19,808 bases of DNA from an uncultured Collinsella sp. (GTDB lineage: Bacteria; Actinomycetota; Coriobacteriia; Coriobacteriales; Coriobacteriaceae), in the NCBI GenBank assembly GCA_900550415.1, contig URSO01000044.1, positions 1 to 19,808 on the forward strand. Reading direction: 5' to 3'. Below, one piece after another: positions 19,014 to 19,808 of the stretch. Position numbers and translations under genes: made by a program. The notes under the pieces were generated by a model that did not search any database, had not been told where the DNA came from, and was given only the letters and a program-made list of their open reading frames with translations. Positions within the stretch are counted from its first letter, which is position 1; each line of letters opens with the position of its first letter.

Positions 19014-19059
19014 GGAAACTGCGCCCCAACTTGAGCTTGAAATCTGGGACGCACTTTCC
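19014..19059. repeat. Structured repeat, family 2, unit B
   Basis: The 15-nt arms at 19014-19028 and 19045-19059 (outer GGAAA/TTTCC, inner part differing from unit A) enclose a 16-nt loop ACTTGAGCTTGAAATC, matching 12 of 16 positions in unit A. Arm position 6 is again mismatched (C-C) and three other pairs change on both sides. It sits between convergent genes, in tandem with unit A. Confidence 0.75.
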
Positions 19060-19078
19060 GCCGGCGGGCCTGCCCCAG

Positions 19079-19489
19079 TCAGTCCTCCAGCTGCGCCCAT
19101 TCGTGTGGGTCGTAGACCTTTACGTGCTTGTTGGGCTTGCCGCTCCAGTACTCCTCGTCCATAAAGGGCAGATATGCCTGAACGCCGGGGCAGATAAAGG
19201 GGATCCGCTGCTGTTGCAGTCGCTCGCGCTGGCGCTGCTCCAGGTGCGCCTCGGATATGACAGTCGGCATACCGGACAGCTCGACGAGGCTTGCCTGGAT
19301 TCGCTTAAGGTCGGGGAGTCCCGCGTGCCATGACATCCGCATGATCAAAAAGGATGCACGGCGGTATTTTGCCTGCATCACCGTGATGGCGGGGCGCAGA
19401 GTGGGATGGATTTTGTCCCGTTCGGGCCAAAGGTCAGCAGTGATCTCGAGGCCCAGGGTCTCCCATAGGTAATCAAGCTCTTCGTCCAT
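19079..19489 (-). CDS. Hypothetical protein, resembling the N-terminal domain of a MarR-type regulator family
   Basis: A 136-residue protein on the minus strand, starting at an ATG (19489-19487) preceded by GAGGCG. It reads MDEELDYLWETLGLEI at the start, then RRASFLIMRMSWHAGLPDLKRI, GMPTVISEAHLEQRQRERL and RIPFICPGVQAYLPFM. As far as I recall, the last part resembles longer Firmicutes proteins in which an IPFI..QVYLPFIG segment precedes a winged helix. Here the protein ends about 29 residues after that point (HVKVYDPHEWAQLED) and no DNA-binding domain follows; the sequence beyond the stop is the tandem repeat pair. It is either a truncated regulator or a stand-alone small protein. It is convergent with the Spx/ArsC-like gene. 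Confidence 0.7.
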   Translation of the reverse strand: MDEELDYLWETLGLEITADLWPERDKIHPTLRPAITVMQAKYRRASFLIMRMSWHAGLPDLKRIQASLVELSGMPTVISEAHLEQRQRERLQQQRIPFICPGVQAYLPFMDEEYWSGKPNKHVKVYDPHEWAQLED

Positions 19490-19648
19490 GGCGCCTCGAT
19501 ATCTACGTGATCATTGATACTTCGATTGTGTTGCCTGGTGCTATCGTTTTCGCGGTAGAATCTGCCAACGGTTGACGGCTACCGCTCGCGGCGTTTTGCC
19601 CTTCGTGTGCAGCGGTCGACTTCACAGGTCCTTCATGTGTTGGCCGTA

Positions 19649-19674
19649 TTTGACTGAATTTCAAAAAAGTCAAA
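19649..19674. other. Short inverted repeat upstream of the tRNA promoter
   Basis: TTTGACT (19649-19655) and AGTCAAA (19668-19674) are perfect inverted copies around a 12-base spacer, ending nine bases before the tRNA promoter's -35. The rest of 19490-19682 shows no gene. Confidence 0.35.
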
Positions 19675-19682
19675 ATTGGGGC

Positions 19683-19711
19683 TTGCGTCACGGCCGGACT
19701 TCCCGTATATT
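19683..19711 (+). promoter_or_regulatory. Sigma70-type promoter of the tRNA-Gln gene
   Basis: TTGCGT (19683-19688), a 17-base spacer and TATATT (19706-19711) match the housekeeping promoter consensus well. Initiation near 19718 would leave a 5' leader of about 38 nt before the tRNA. Confidence 0.65.
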
Positions 19712-19755
19712 TCTTTCTTGCGCAAAGGCACAGCCGAGCGCAGCGATGCAGTCAT

Positions 19756-19808
19756 TGGGATGTCGTCTAATGGCAGGACAGCGGATTCTGGTTCCGTCAA
19801 TGGGGGTT
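19756..19808 (+). tRNA. tRNA-Gln(CUG), 5' part (cut by the window end)
   Basis: The sequence begins with the acceptor arm TGGGATG, then TC, the D arm GTC...GAC, and an anticodon stem GCGGA/TCCGT around the loop TTCTGGT, giving anticodon CTG at 19788-19790. The T arm begins GGGGTT at the edge. The TGGGATGTCG start is typical of bacterial glutamine tRNAs. The 3' half lies outside the window. Confidence 0.9.

Noticed and set aside
19503..19691. A 62-residue minus-strand frame upstream of the tRNA
   Set aside because: No motif, no clear ribosome site, and it overlaps the upstream region of both the minus-strand gene and the tRNA promoter.

Overview
The window looks like a chromosomal segment of a high-GC Gram-positive gut bacterium of the Coriobacteriia, most like Collinsella. 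The basis is GC-rich codon use, strong GGAGG ribosome sites, frequent GTG/TTG starts, actinobacterial-style SecA and RF2 sequences, and a gene set mixing actinobacterial and Firmicutes-type functions. The taxonomy is an inference from family resemblance; no search was run.

Layout, left to right. (1) The C-terminal end of an Ala/Lys/Glu-rich protein (2-259) ends at an intrinsic terminator. A 306-bp gap follows with two unusual conserved-loop hairpins. (2) secA and prfB (567-4522) overlap by one base and encode the Sec ATPase and release factor 2. (3) A YitT/DUF2179 membrane protein (4654-5544) has a terminator hairpin directly before its ribosome site. (4) A split transketolase, N-terminal and C-terminal subunits (5753-7526), is followed by a terminator. 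(5) A 450-bp gap (7527-7976) holds a terminator, a small nested hairpin and a very long hairpin of about 136 nt. (6) ftsE-ftsX (7977-10104) overlap; FtsE carries an unusual disordered N-terminal extension of about 170 residues. (7) rnr (10240-12375). (8) A lone serine recombinase (12553-13158), preceded by a third copy of the conserved-loop hairpin, and a VanZ-like membrane protein (13263-13844). (9) A MurNAc recycling locus murR-murQ-murP-mupG (14049-18492). (10) A Spx/ArsC-like CxxC protein (18585-18944) convergent with a short regulator-like gene on the minus strand (19079-19489), with two tandem structured repeats between them. (11) A promoter and the 5' part of tRNA-Gln(CUG) at the right edge.

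How the genes work together. secA, ftsE/ftsX, prfB, rnr and tkt are housekeeping functions (secretion, division, translation termination, RNA decay, pentose phosphates). The mur block is a coherent pathway: MurP imports and phosphorylates MurNAc or a MurNAc-containing disaccharide, MupG would split MurNAc-6P-GlcNAc, MurQ removes the lactyl ether to give GlcNAc-6P, and the RpiR-type regulator would control it.

The least explained content is noncoding. There are two unrelated hairpin families in which the loop is conserved and the stems differ by compensatory changes: one with a 19-nt loop at 338-370, 401-437 and 12496-12532, the other with a 16-nt loop at 18951-18998 and 19014-19059. There is also the long nested hairpin at 7742-7877. 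On the protein side, the RF2 codon-recognition tripeptide reads SPT instead of the usual SPF.
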